NCBI RefSeq assembly: GCF_900107995.1
Contig: NZ_FNUM01000001.1
Location: 445,695-509,694 of the forward strand
Direction of reading: 5' to 3'
Length of the DNA: 64,000 nt
DNA from: Alcanivorax sp. DSM 26293
GTDB taxonomy: Bacteria; Pseudomonadota; Gammaproteobacteria; Pseudomonadales; Alcanivoracaceae
Part shown: piece after piece, positions 1 through 7,618 of the stretch
Position numbering within the stretch: the first letter of the stretch is position 1
Layout of the letters: every line of letters starts with the position of its first letter
Program-made: the position numbers and the translations under genes
The notes under the pieces: model-generated
Seen by the model: only the letters and a program-made list of their open reading frames with translations
Database searches by the model: none
What the model was told of the DNA's origin: nothing

Positions 1-2
1 GC

Positions 3-200
3 CTGGTGATCCACGTCAGCCGCCCGGAAGCGACCAGCGACAGCCAGCACAGCACCAACCAGCCGATCACTTTTGTCCAAGGCGATCAGTACCTGTTGAA
101 CAACGGCACAAAGGAAGACCTGATCAAAACCGCCTGCGCGATCGTCAGGAGTTGGGCATGTACGAAAAAGGGTTACATAAAGGCTCAAGGTGTCATATGA
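3..200 (+). CDS. C-terminal fragment of an unknown element protein (cut by window edge)
   Basis: An open frame enters from the left edge and ends at a TGA at 198-200. GTG at position 6 is available as a start, but the frame is open to the edge, so a longer gene is likely. The visible 65 residues show no recognisable motif. Its last bases overlap by 16 the end of the converging leftward gene at 185-823. Base composition shifts to AT-rich near 165-200, where the cargo gene begins, so the present C-terminus may be a product of that insertion. Confidence 0.4.
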   Translation: MVIHVSRPEATSDSQHSTNQPITFVQGDQYLLNNGTKEDLIKTACAIVRSWACTKKGYIKAQGVI

Positions 201-823
201 GAACTTTCTATTTTCAGCTTTCTAGCAACAGCTCTCACCCTTTTCAGAAGCCTATCATTCTGCTGACTAATTTCATTAATTGGTTCAATGACGCCATTAA
301 TAGCTTCAACCAATTTCTCATTTGGATGCTCTTTACCCAAATTTATAAACGTAATAGCACTATGGATAAGAATAATAGCTGTTCTTATTCTAGCGAAGGT
401 CGCCATCGTCGGCATGGGTTCTTGCAAGATCAGCTTCATACCCTCTTCTGTGTGTTCCAAATTTCGGATTGTGTATTCAAACGCAATTATATTCGCGGTT
501 TCCGGGTTTTCCGCTCTCGTTCTCGTGGTTTTAAGAGCTCCAGAAATGAAGCCAAGGGAAAGCGATATATAGGTCAGCGTATCTTCAAAGCGCTTATACC
601 TTGCAGCCTCATCCTTAAGGTCTTGCTTAGCCTGACGCTCACGCTCCAATTCACGCTCGTGGCTAAAAATTCTGCGCGTGCGCTTTTGATCTTCCCTGAA
701 GGTTCTTTTCGTAGAATTGACCGAGTAAAGAAAAACCATAAAAGTAAGCAGAGCCTGCACCCAAGCAGCACCAGCACCGCTGCCGAACCAAGTACCAACA
801 CACAGCCAATTATCACAAATCAT
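185..823 (-). CDS. Membrane-anchored coiled-coil cargo protein of the prophage
   Basis: I do not recognise this 212-residue protein. A single hydrophobic segment lies at about residues 16-36 (GAAWVQALLTFMVFLYSV), followed by a charged stretch rich in Arg, Lys and Glu (about 40-80) that should form a coiled coil, then a helical domain. It is markedly more AT-rich than its neighbours and runs against the phage operon, both typical of late-acquired cargo (moron) genes. The same one-helix-plus-charged-coil design recurs at 3819-4415. A role in exclusion of other phages or host modification is only a guess. It shares a divergent promoter region (824-897) with the small-gene operon to its right. 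Confidence 0.65.
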   Translation of the reverse strand: MICDNWLCVGTWFGSGAGAAWVQALLTFMVFLYSVNSTKRTFREDQKRTRRIFSHERELERERQAKQDLKDEAARYKRFEDTLTYISLSLGFISGALKTTRTRAENPETANIIAFEYTIRNLEHTEEGMKLILQEPMPTMATFARIRTAIILIHSAITFINLGKEHPNEKLVEAINGVIEPINEISQQNDRLLKRVRAVARKLKIESSHMTP

Positions 824-897
824 GGTTTCCCTCCCAATATCAAAGGGATAACCATCTTCCAGCTTGCACCATCAAGTCAATGGGCTGGGGGTGCAGC

Positions 898-1434
898 ATG
901 AACCTGCTAGCCCGCCTGCTTTACCGACTCACAGCCAACCGCCCCACCCGGCTGATCAAGATCGAAGGCCAGCCCTATATGGAGCGGTACTTCATCGGTC
1001 AGCTGCTGGGACTCACGGTCTACCTGCACCGGTTCGTGCGCGACGACCACGAACGCAGCCTGCACAACCACCCGTGGAACCACGCCATCAGCCTAGTGCT
1101 TACCGGCCATTACCAAGAACACCACGCGCCCTTCGCCCGGTGGATTGAACCGGACCTGGTGGTGGCCACCGTAGAGACCCGCCCAGTGCGCTGGCTCAAC
1201 CACATCACCCGGGCAACCCTGCACCGAATTGCCGGGGTAAAGCCGGAAACCTGGACGCTCTTCATCCACACCGGTTGGAAGCACAAATGGGGCTTTCTGC
1301 ACGGCCTGGGCGTCCACTGGCCCCACTACGAATACCGAATTTACCAATCTGACCAGCCCCGGGAATGGTGGCACACCGCCAAACCGGGCCGGCTGATCGG
1401 CAGGGAGCCATTCGGAGGCCGCCATGCTCACTGA
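898..1434 (+). CDS. Phage hypothetical protein, cupin-like
   Basis: This 178-residue protein starts at the ATG at 898, preceded by a GGGG-rich ribosome site; an ATG at 880 gives six extra residues with no better site. The centre contains RSLHNHPWNH followed by SLVLTGHYQE, and later HRI and FIHTGWKHKWGF. A histidine-rich His-Asn-His-Pro followed by short beta strands resembles a metal-binding cupin (RmlC-like) fold. Similar proteins of unknown role occur in phage early regions. It opens an operon running to 3788; its end overlaps the next gene by 11 bases. Confidence 0.6.
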   Translation: MNLLARLLYRLTANRPTRLIKIEGQPYMERYFIGQLLGLTVYLHRFVRDDHERSLHNHPWNHAISLVLTGHYQEHHAPFARWIEPDLVVATVETRPVRWLNHITRATLHRIAGVKPETWTLFIHTGWKHKWGFLHGLGVHWPHYEYRIYQSDQPREWWHTAKPGRLIGREPFGGRHAH

Positions 1435-1696
1435 CCAGCAACGCGCAGCCCTTCGCAATATGCCCCGCAAACACCAGCCCGCGAACTATGCCGTGCTCGT
1501 GGGCCTCCGCGAACACGGCCAGCGCAAAGCCAAGCAGGCCCACACCACCTATGTGCGGGCCAGCAGCGAGCAACGGGCGCTGATGGTGGGCTACTGGGTC
1601 GTAAAAAACCTGTACGCCGGGCCCTACCGCAAGCTCGGCCTCACCGTCAGCCGCGCCACCAGCGCCAGGGCCATGCATCCAGTGAAGGGGGAGTAA
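1424..1696 (+). CDS. Small hypothetical phage protein
   Basis: A 90-residue, very basic protein without recognisable domain, many Arg, Lys and His residues and no cysteine. Its start overlaps the stop of the preceding gene (1432-1434) and the next gene begins 4 bases after its stop, so it is translated as part of one operon. Basic composition would fit a nucleic-acid-binding role, but nothing in the sequence proves that. Confidence 0.55.
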   Translation: MLTDQQRAALRNMPRKHQPANYAVLVGLREHGQRKAKQAHTTYVRASSEQRALMVGYWVVKNLYAGPYRKLGLTVSRATSARAMHPVKGE

Positions 1697-1700
1697 CACC

Positions 1701-1961
1701 ATGAGCCAGCCCACCTACCGCATCAAGCAAGCAGCGCAGCGCCTTGGCACCAAGCCAAGCCAGCTACGCCACCAGCTGCGGGCCATGGGCGCTATCACCG
1801 AAGACGAACGGGCCCACCCGGCCTGGGTGCGCGAGGGCTGGCTCAAAGAAGACCACCGCCAATACCACCACCCCGTAGTGGGCTGGAAGTGGCGGACACG
1901 TATCGACATTACCGAAGCCGGCCTGGTTGAGCTCTGGGCCCGCATCAGACGCGCCGCGTAA
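1701..1961 (+). CDS. Small DNA-binding-like protein resembling KilA-C antirepressor domain
   Basis: The 86-residue protein reads like a single winged-helix domain: IKQAAQRLGTKPSQLRHQLRAMGAI resembles the first helices of KilA-C domains of phage antirepressors, and RIDITEAGLVELWARI resembles the closing strand and helix with a conserved Thr-x-x-Gly-Leu. It lacks the N-terminal Bro or ANT domain seen in full antirepressors, so it would be a stand-alone version. An AGGGGGAG-like site lies upstream of the ATG. The assignment rests on pattern resemblance only. Confidence 0.5.
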   Translation: MSQPTYRIKQAAQRLGTKPSQLRHQLRAMGAITEDERAHPAWVREGWLKEDHRQYHHPVVGWKWRTRIDITEAGLVELWARIRRAA

Positions 1962-1978
1962 GGCAATGAGGGAGATAC

Positions 1979-2248
1979 ATGGCATGGGAAACCGTCAGCA
2001 AATACAGCCTGAAGAACGGCAGCTACCGGGTCAGCCTCAGCCAAACCGGGGAAACCCGGGTATTCACCGCCTGGCCCCCAAAACCCGCCTATCAGCCCCT
2101 GAACTGGCAGGCATCGGTTCACCAGTGCATCGGCTGCTACCCGACAGCGGACGCAGCCAAAGCCGCCTGTTTGGCCCACGCCGCCGTGAGCGGCTTATGC
2201 AGCTTCCTCTGCCGACAGAGCGGCAACCACACCGAGGCGAGCGCGTAA
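1979..2248 (+). CDS. Small hypothetical phage protein, cysteine-containing
   Basis: An 89-residue protein of unknown function with a GAGGGAGA ribosome site before the ATG. The first half has alternating polar and hydrophobic residues suggestive of beta strands; the second half contains CIGCYPTADAAKAACLAH and a further cysteine pair (LCSFLC). Six cysteines in about 40 residues suggest metal binding or a structural role. Its TAA stop overlaps the ATG of the next tiny gene. Confidence 0.55.
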   Translation: MAWETVSKYSLKNGSYRVSLSQTGETRVFTAWPPKPAYQPLNWQASVHQCIGCYPTADAAKAACLAHAAVSGLCSFLCRQSGNHTEASA

Positions 2249-2307
2249 TGATCACCTTGCTCTGCCTCGCAGGCCTCGGACTTTATCTGACTCTGGCGCT
2301 CACCTGA
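2248..2307 (+). CDS. 19-residue hydrophobic membrane peptide
   Basis: A start codon at 2248 overlaps the preceding stop in the arrangement TAATG. The peptide MITLLCLAGLGLYLTLALT is hydrophobic almost throughout and just long enough to cross a membrane once. Stop-start overlap gives translational coupling, which supports real expression despite the tiny size. Phage early operons often hold such membrane peptides. No function can be assigned. Confidence 0.4.
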   Translation: MITLLCLAGLGLYLTLALT

Positions 2308-2344
2308 GTTTTAACCACCAACCACCCTTACGGGAGAGAGAACC

Positions 2345-2686
2345 ATGCGTACCAACGTAGAAGACTTTATCAGTGAGCTGGACGGCGGCGTCTTCGTCGA
2401 AAAGCTCGGCCAGGCCCTCTCCGATGTTGCCGCCGGCACCATCGACCACGGCAAAGGCAGGAAGAAAGGGAAAATCGTTCTGGAGCTGGATATCCAGCAA
2501 ATCGGCGAATCCCACCAGGTCCAGATCAGCCACACCCTCAAGGTGTCCCGCCCCACTCTGCGGGGCAAAGCCACCGAAGAGGACACCACCACCACCCCGA
2601 TGTATGTGGGCAAGGGCGGCAAGATGACCATCGCTCCCGATGCCCAGATGGATTTCCTGAAAACCCAAGTCACAGAGGAGCAATAA
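2345..2686 (+). CDS. Conserved phage hypothetical protein upstream of DUF2303 gene
   Basis: A 113-residue protein with an N-terminal helical part (residues 1-40), a Gly-Lys-rich linker, then strands with alternating hydrophobic residues (KIVLELDIQQIG, VQISHTLKVSRP). GGGAGAGAACC lies just before the ATG. Genes like it commonly pair with DUF2303 (YfdQ-like) genes in prophages; the four-base gap to 2691 supports such a pairing here. The molecular role is not known. Confidence 0.55.
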   Translation: MRTNVEDFISELDGGVFVEKLGQALSDVAAGTIDHGKGRKKGKIVLELDIQQIGESHQVQISHTLKVSRPTLRGKATEEDTTTTPMYVGKGGKMTIAPDAQMDFLKTQVTEEQ

Positions 2687-2690
2687 CCCA

Positions 2691-3518
2691 ATGGAAGCAA
2701 TCACATCAACCAGCATGCTGGAATACATCCAGGATAACGGCACTCGCCTGGCGTTCAACTTCACGGCAGCCGAGCTCAATCTTGACGTAGCCGCCCTTCC
2801 TGACGACACCAAGGTGCTGGAACTGGAGAAATTCAAACCCCGGCGAAACCGGTTTCGGGGTCACTTTGTAACTCGCAGCATCGACGACTTTGTGAACTAC
2901 ACGGAAAACAAAGCCGACCTCGGCGCCGAATGTTTCGTTTACCCCGACGACATGACCGCCACTGCCGTGCTCAATCTTGGCGATCTCTCAGCCCCCGGGC
3001 ATGCCGACAGCCAGGCTCAGATGAAGCTGAAGCGTACCGCCGCCTTCATTGCGCTTAACAACATCGACGGCAACACCCGCACCCAGCAGCAGCTGGCCGA
3101 ATGGCTGGAAGACTGGCGCGACAACATCTGTGGCCTCACCAGCAATGAGCAGGAAATGTCAGCCAGCAAGGTGATCGCCGCCATCCGCCGGATCACCATC
3201 AAGGCAGGCAGCACCAGCGACCACACCGAGGGACAGCTCAGCGCCACCCGTTCCTCGCTGGAACAAGTTGAAGCCAGCAGCAACAGCGAACCACTGCCCA
3301 GCTTCATCCAGTTCACCTGCACCCCTTATGTTGGCCTGGGTGAACGCACCTTCACCCTTCGCATGAGCCTGCGCGCCGACGAAGACAAACCCCTGCTGGC
3401 CCTGCGGATCATCCGCCCGGAGCAGCATGAAGAGGAAATGGCCGAGGAATTCGCCGAGCTGCTGCAGCAGAAGTTCGGCGACATCCTGCCGGTCACCATC
3501 GGCGTCTTCAGCGCCTAA
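2691..3518 (+). CDS. DUF2303 (YfdQ-like) prophage protein
   Basis: The 275-residue protein matches the DUF2303 family in length and pattern: an N-terminal section with RGHFVTRSIDDFVNY, the central FVYPDDMTATAVLNLGD, then QAQMKLKRTAAFIALN and the WLEDWRDNI segment that normally precedes a helical region. E. coli YfdQ, from the CPS-53 prophage, belongs here. The family is common in early regions of temperate phages and its biochemical role is unknown. It is preceded by the small gene at 2345 and followed after 12 bases by 3531. Confidence 0.8.
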   Translation: MEAITSTSMLEYIQDNGTRLAFNFTAAELNLDVAALPDDTKVLELEKFKPRRNRFRGHFVTRSIDDFVNYTENKADLGAECFVYPDDMTATAVLNLGDLSAPGHADSQAQMKLKRTAAFIALNNIDGNTRTQQQLAEWLEDWRDNICGLTSNEQEMSASKVIAAIRRITIKAGSTSDHTEGQLSATRSSLEQVEASSNSEPLPSFIQFTCTPYVGLGERTFTLRMSLRADEDKPLLALRIIRPEQHEEEMAEEFAELLQQKFGDILPVTIGVFSA

Positions 3519-3530
3519 CAGGAGCCAATC

Positions 3531-3788
3531 ATGCTGGTCGCCCGTTTCTCGGTGCACGTCGAACAACCATGGATCAGCCCCAAGGCCCGCCGCCTTGGGA
3601 GCCGGAAATGGCTGATCAAGATCCACGCGGGAAACGGGCCCGACCGCAGCACAGACGAAATCCGCAACCAAAACCCCTGCAACCTGGTGGACGTGCTCGA
3701 CACCGCCACCCAGTGCATCGACGACATGCTCACCGAGCTGGACATGACCGTCACCGATGCCGGGTTTCAGGTGTTTTTGTTGAGGTAA
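3531..3788 (+). CDS. Small hypothetical phage protein
   Basis: An 85-residue protein with a clear AGGAG site before the ATG. It begins with beta-like segments (LVARFSVHVE, KWLIKIHAG) and ends with a helix (VDVLDTATQCIDDMLTELDM). No family recognised. It is the last gene of the rightward small-gene operon; the converging cargo gene ends 30 bases downstream. Confidence 0.55.
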   Translation: MLVARFSVHVEQPWISPKARRLGSRKWLIKIHAGNGPDRSTDEIRNQNPCNLVDVLDTATQCIDDMLTELDMTVTDAGFQVFLLR

Positions 3789-3818
3789 TAGGAATCCATG
3801 ACTTTAATCATAAATCAG

Positions 3819-4415
3819 TCACGCACCCTTTCTTATCAAGCGATCCTGTTCAGCGATTTCATCCTGATCAGGTATTTCGAGAAGGGCATTTATGTCTTTG
3901 GAATATTCAACCTGATATCTATCCAGCAAATCGCCATAAAAGTCGAGCTTAGAAATCACCATATGAAGCAGAGATTCATATTCCTCCAGGTGCTTCCCTG
4001 CAATCCAAGCATCAAAAGCCTGCTCAATTTCTTTTATATGGTTGCTTGCCGACGCCATAAGAAGAAGAGCCCCATTATTCGGAAGGTCACGGAGCATCAC
4101 ATCCCGGAGAGCTTTATAATCCTCAATTATCAGATTAGAAATATGCTTGAGCGCCCTTACAGGTTTTTTACCCCCGTTGTTAGCAGAAGCGTCTTTAAGT
4201 ATCTGAAGGTCTTCTCTCACATTAAAAATAAGCAGCGTCCCTCTCGCAAGATTCTGAAGTCTTTCATCCTGCTTGCTCTTAATCGCAGCTTTTCTCTGAC
4301 GCTGCAGAGTAAAGTTTGTAACGAAAAGACTGACCAATATCGCACCCAAAGTCCCGAATACCTGAAGCCAAGTCGCAAGCATTTTCCCCTGCTCACTTAT
4401 CAACCAATCCCACAT
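3819..4415 (-). CDS. Membrane-anchored coiled-coil cargo protein of the prophage (second)
   Basis: An unrecognised 198-residue protein. It starts MWDWLISEQGKMLATWLQ, with a single membrane helix at about residues 13-36 ending in LFVTNFTLQRQRK, then a basic, charged helix and a helical domain rich in Leu, Glu and Lys. AT content is far above that of the flanking phage genes, and it is transcribed against them. Architecture and context match the protein at 185-823, although I see no clear sequence identity. A phage-exclusion or defence role is inference only. Confidence 0.65.
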   Translation of the reverse strand: MWDWLISEQGKMLATWLQVFGTLGAILVSLFVTNFTLQRQRKAAIKSKQDERLQNLARGTLLIFNVREDLQILKDASANNGGKKPVRALKHISNLIIEDYKALRDVMLRDLPNNGALLLMASASNHIKEIEQAFDAWIAGKHLEEYESLLHMVISKLDFYGDLLDRYQVEYSKDINALLEIPDQDEIAEQDRLIRKGA

Positions 4416-4492
4416 ATTTTCCTCATGATCTGTATGAAAGCGATTTCGATCATGACTTTAACTGAGCACTCGATCAATAAACCTACCAAAGC

Positions 4493-6028
4493 ATGGGCCT
4501 CGAGATGAACCACTTCCGCACCCACCCCCAAGCCGGCTTCAACTTCGATGAACTGGTCGTGGACAACTTCGCCGGCGGCGGTGGTGCCAGCACCGGTATC
4601 GAGCAGGCCATTGGCCGGCCCGTGGATATCGCCATCAACCACAACCCGGTGGCACTGGCCATGCACGAAACCAACCACCCCCACACCAAGCACTACTGCG
4701 AATCCGTGTGGGATGTGGATCCGCGCAAGGTCACCCAGGGCCGGCCGGTGGGCCTCGCCTGGTTCAGCCCAGATTGCCGCCACTTCAGCAAGGCGAAGGG
4801 CTCCAAGCCGATTTCCCCACAGGTACGCGCCCTGGCCTGGGTAGTGATGCGCTGGGTGGGTACCGTGAAGCCACGGGTGATCATGCTCGAGAACGTGGAA
4901 GAGTTCGTCACCTGGGGCCCGGTGATCAAGAAGAAAACCCCTGACGGCGTGATCCACCTGCCCTGCCCCAAGCGCAAGGGCCACACCTTCCGCAGCTTCG
5001 TGAATGCCCTCAGAAGCCACGGGTACCAGGTAGAGTGGAAAGAACTGCGCGCCCACGACTACGGCGCCCCCACCATCCGTAAGCGCCTATTCCTGGTAGC
5101 TCGCTGCGACGGCCAGCCCATCGCCTGGCCGAAACCCACCCACGGCCCGGGCCTCAAGCCCTACCGCACCGCGGCGGACATCATCGACTGGAGCCTGCCC
5201 TGCCCCAGCATCTTCGACCGCAAGCGCCCGCTGGCCGACAACACTTGTCGCAGAATCGCTGAGGGTATCCGCCGCTTTGTCGTTGAGGATCCGGACCCCT
5301 TCATCATCAAAACCAATCATGGGTACGGTTATTTCAGGGGGCAGCAGCTGACCGATCCATTGCAAACCGTCACCAGCAAGAACGGCTATGCCCTGGTAAA
5401 AGCCTTCCTCGCCAAACACTACACCGGCGTAGTCGGTACCGACCTGCGCAAACCCCTGGGCACCATCACCACCGTGGACCACCACAGCCTGGTGACCAGC
5501 CACATGGTGAAGCTGCGCGGCACCAATGTGGGCCATGCTGCTCGCGCCCCCCTTCACACCATCAGCGCCCAGGGCAATCACCACGGGTTAGTAACTGCCC
5601 ACATTCAGCGGGACTTCGGAAACAGGGTGGGCAGCAGCATGAGGGAGCCCATCGGAACCGTCACTGCTGGGGGTGGTGGCAAAGCGGCCATGGTCCACGC
5701 CTTCCTGATGAAGTACTACAGCGAGGGCGGCCAGTGGCAGGCCCTGAAAGAGCCACTGCACACCATCCCCACCAAAGACCGGCTCGGCCTGGTCATGGTG
5801 AAAGGCGAGCCCTACCAGATCGTGGATATCGGCATGCGCATGCTGCAGCCCCACGAGCTGTTCGCCGCCCAGGGCTTCCCGGCCGACTACATCCACACCC
5901 ACACCTTCGACGGCACCCGCCTCACCAAGGCCGACCAGGTGAAGATGTGCGGCAACAGCGTCTCACCCTACCCCTGCCGGGCACTGGTGGAGGCAAATAT
6001 GGTTCAATCAATGGAGGCAGCAGCATGA
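4493..6028 (+). CDS. Phage-type DNA (cytosine-5) methyltransferase
   Basis: The 511-residue protein has the ordered motifs of C5-cytosine methyltransferases: motif I DNFAGGGGAS (about residues 24-33), motif IV SPDCRHFS with catalytic Cys95, motif VI ENV (133-135), motif VIII APTIRKRLFLVA, then motifs IX and X (MLQPHELFAAQGFP and GNSVSP). Motif IV reads Pro-Asp-Cys rather than the common Pro-Pro-Cys. Between VIII and IX, the target-recognition region holds five imperfect repeats built on a Pro-Leu-x-Thr-Ile core. No restriction gene is adjacent, so it probably protects phage DNA or is solitary. ATG at 4505 is an alternative start. Confidence 0.9.
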   Translation: MGLEMNHFRTHPQAGFNFDELVVDNFAGGGGASTGIEQAIGRPVDIAINHNPVALAMHETNHPHTKHYCESVWDVDPRKVTQGRPVGLAWFSPDCRHFSKAKGSKPISPQVRALAWVVMRWVGTVKPRVIMLENVEEFVTWGPVIKKKTPDGVIHLPCPKRKGHTFRSFVNALRSHGYQVEWKELRAHDYGAPTIRKRLFLVARCDGQPIAWPKPTHGPGLKPYRTAADIIDWSLPCPSIFDRKRPLADNTCRRIAEGIRRFVVEDPDPFIIKTNHGYGYFRGQQLTDPLQTVTSKNGYALVKAFLAKHYTGVVGTDLRKPLGTITTVDHHSLVTSHMVKLRGTNVGHAARAPLHTISAQGNHHGLVTAHIQRDFGNRVGSSMREPIGTVTAGGGGKAAMVHAFLMKYYSEGGQWQALKEPLHTIPTKDRLGLVMVKGEPYQIVDIGMRMLQPHELFAAQGFPADYIHTHTFDGTRLTKADQVKMCGNSVSPYPCRALVEANMVQSMEAAA

Positions 6029-6042
6029 CCACAGGAGCCACC

Positions 6043-6276
6043 ATGATCACCGATGAGCAGCGCCTGCAGCAGCAGGGCCTGGAGACCCTGAGCAAGAAAG
6101 CCAAGGCCTTCTGCGAGCGCCAATACCGCCGCCACGGTCCTATCGCTGGCTGCGATAGCTGCCCATTAGCCAAACCCTGCCGGACCAACCCGGCCCCAGA
6201 TGACAAGGCGGAACACCAGCGCCGAATCTTGTCGATCAACGCCACTGCCGCCTGGCTACCCTGGGAGGCCACATGA
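6043..6276 (+). CDS. Small cysteine-rich hypothetical protein
   Basis: The start at 6043 is chosen because ACAGGAG sits six bases upstream; an ATG at 6025 overlaps the methyltransferase stop and would add six residues. The 77-residue product has CERQYRR, then CDSCPLAKPC, giving four cysteines in a pattern that could bind zinc or an iron-sulfur cluster. It lies between the methyltransferase and the excisionase-like gene, whose ATG overlaps its stop. No family recognised. Confidence 0.55.
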   Translation: MITDEQRLQQQGLETLSKKAKAFCERQYRRHGPIAGCDSCPLAKPCRTNPAPDDKAEHQRRILSINATAAWLPWEAT

Positions 6277-6509
6277 TCACAGATGAACTGCTGAGCTATG
6301 AGGAAGCCAAGGCCCTGACTGGCTACAAGCGGGTAAGCGATCAGGAAAGCTACCTGAAGCACCGTGGCGTGCCCTGCTGGGTAAACCGTAGCGGAACCCT
6401 CATTGCCATGCGCGAAGCTGCCAGAACGGCTTTGGGAGCCCCCACAGCGCCTACACAGGGCAAACCCGACGACCCCGAAGACCGGCTGCACATAGACGAG
6501 GTAGCCTGA
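6273..6509 (+). CDS. DUF4224 protein, probable excisionase-like partner of the integrase
   Basis: The 78-residue protein starts MITDELLSYEEAKALTGYKR and continues with QESYLKHRGVPCWVNRSGTLIA, the signature of DUF4224: a small winged-helix related to MerR/excisionase domains. In prophages these genes lie directly upstream of integrase genes, as here, where the two overlap by one base (TGATG). A GGAGG site precedes the ATG. Its likely job is DNA bending or direction control of recombination, inferred from family position. Confidence 0.75.
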   Translation: MITDELLSYEEAKALTGYKRVSDQESYLKHRGVPCWVNRSGTLIAMREAARTALGAPTAPTQGKPDDPEDRLHIDEVA

Positions 6510-7534
6510 TGCCCCAGAAACGCAACAAGGACAACCGCCGCCTGCCCACCGGGTGGCGCTTCAGGAAGGGATTCTTCTGGTATCGGGTACCGGATAGAGA
6601 GCGCGAGCTGTTTGACGGCAAGGCCGAGTTTAAACTTGGCCGGACCGAAGCAGAGGCTTACGAGGAATGGGCCCGCCGCAAACGGATCCAGGAACGGGCC
6701 TACACGCTCCGCCAGGGCTTCACACGGTACCGGGCCGAGGTGATGCCCAAGAAAGCAGCCAGCACCCAGAAACAGCGCTCTTATTCGCTGCCTCGGCTTA
6801 TGACCGCTTTTGGCGATCTAGCACCCCACGAGCTCACACCGTCGATGATCTACCGGTACCGGGACCACGTCAGCAAGGTGAAATCCCAGAAATGGGCCAA
6901 TGTGGACATGGAGACCTTATCTCATGCACTCAGTTGCATGATCGAATGGGGCGACCTGGACCGCCACACAATGCGCGGCCTACGCTTCAAATTTTCCGCC
7001 GGCACCCGCAAGCACAGAGTCACCGACCAAGACCTGATTGCCTTCGCGGAAACCCTGCCGCGCAAGTGGCAGCTCTACATCAGCCTTAAGCTGCTCACCC
7101 GGGGCCGGCGCAAAGGCGAGATTCTGCGCCTGACTGTCAATCACCTGACCAAAGACGGGATCCAGTTCAGGAACAACAAACCGCCTTATGACGAGTACCT
7201 GGTGGAATGGACCCCGGAGCTGAGAACCGTCGTGGAAGAGATTCTGGCCATCCCGCCCCGCCGGATCGGTAGCGCCCACCTGTTTCTGACCCGCAACGGC
7301 CGGCCCTACATCGATTTCGAGGGCGACACCAGCAGCTTCAACACCATGTGGACCAGGTACATGGCCAAAGCAGTCAAAATGGGCCATGTCAGCGAACGGT
7401 TCACGGAAAACGACTTGCGGAAGAAAGCGGTAGACGGGGAAAGCCTGCAGCGGGCCCAGGAGTTACTGCGCCACACCACGGCCCAAACCACCAAAAAGCA
7501 CTACACGATTCAGGACCGGATCAAGACCAAATGA
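6509..7534 (+). CDS. Tyrosine-family site-specific integrase
   Basis: The 341-residue protein has the phage-integrase plan: an N-terminal arm-binding part (1-75), a core-binding helical domain (about 75-165) and a catalytic domain. Catalytic residues visible are Arg201 in GRRKGEILRL, Arg304 in ENDLR, His322 in RHTTAQTT and nucleophile Tyr332 in HYT. The usual first histidine of the His-x-x-Arg box is Asn301 here. It lies 84 bases from the 3' end of the tRNA-Lys gene, its presumed target, and is coupled to the DUF4224 gene. Confidence 0.93.
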   Translation: MPQKRNKDNRRLPTGWRFRKGFFWYRVPDRERELFDGKAEFKLGRTEAEAYEEWARRKRIQERAYTLRQGFTRYRAEVMPKKAASTQKQRSYSLPRLMTAFGDLAPHELTPSMIYRYRDHVSKVKSQKWANVDMETLSHALSCMIEWGDLDRHTMRGLRFKFSAGTRKHRVTDQDLIAFAETLPRKWQLYISLKLLTRGRRKGEILRLTVNHLTKDGIQFRNNKPPYDEYLVEWTPELRTVVEEILAIPPRRIGSAHLFLTRNGRPYIDFEGDTSSFNTMWTRYMAKAVKMGHVSERFTENDLRKKAVDGESLQRAQELLRHTTAQTTKKHYTIQDRIKTK

Positions 7535-7551
7535 GCAACCTTGAAGCCCTA

Positions 7552-7580
7552 AAAGTGGGGAGGATTGGAGAAAGTGGGGA
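7552..7580 (+). repeat. Direct repeat between integrase and tRNA, possible arm-type site
   Basis: AAAGTGGGGA occurs at 7552-7561 and again at 7571-7580, 19 bases apart, roughly two helical turns. Integrases of this class bind short direct repeats (arm sites) near the attachment site, so these are candidates. Only the repeat itself is directly seen. Confidence 0.4.
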
Positions 7581-7584
7581 AACG

Positions 7585-7613
7585 AAAAAGGGCCCGCCAT
7601 TGGCGAGCCCTTT
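7585..7613 (-). terminator. Terminator downstream of tRNA-Lys
   Basis: Read leftward, AAAGGGC (7613-7607) pairs with GCCCTTT (7593-7587), with an inner four-pair stem and a three-base loop, followed by a TTTTT run. It lies just after the tRNA 3' end. If the attachment core is inside the tRNA, this terminator belongs to the element and would shield the integrase from tRNA transcription. Confidence 0.7.
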
Positions 7614-7618
7614 AAATT

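Larger units (their letters stand above)
1..7618. mobile_element. Prophage or integrative element at tRNA-Lys (integrase end only)
   Basis: A tyrosine integrase (6509-7534) points at the 3' end of a tRNA-Lys gene, preceded by a DUF4224 excisionase-like gene, a phage-type cytosine methyltransferase and a run of very small, tightly packed genes including a DUF2303 (YfdQ-like) protein. This is the usual layout of the integration module plus early region of a temperate phage. No structural, packaging or lysis genes are visible, so those must lie further left or be absent. I saw no second copy of the tRNA 3' end within the window, so the other attachment site is outside it. The exact right boundary, inside the tRNA 3' end, is inferred. 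Confidence 0.8.

Noticed and set aside
1-7618. Left attachment copy of the tRNA-Lys 3' end inside the window
   Set aside because: I found no second copy of the terminal tRNA sequence, so the left end of the element must be outside.
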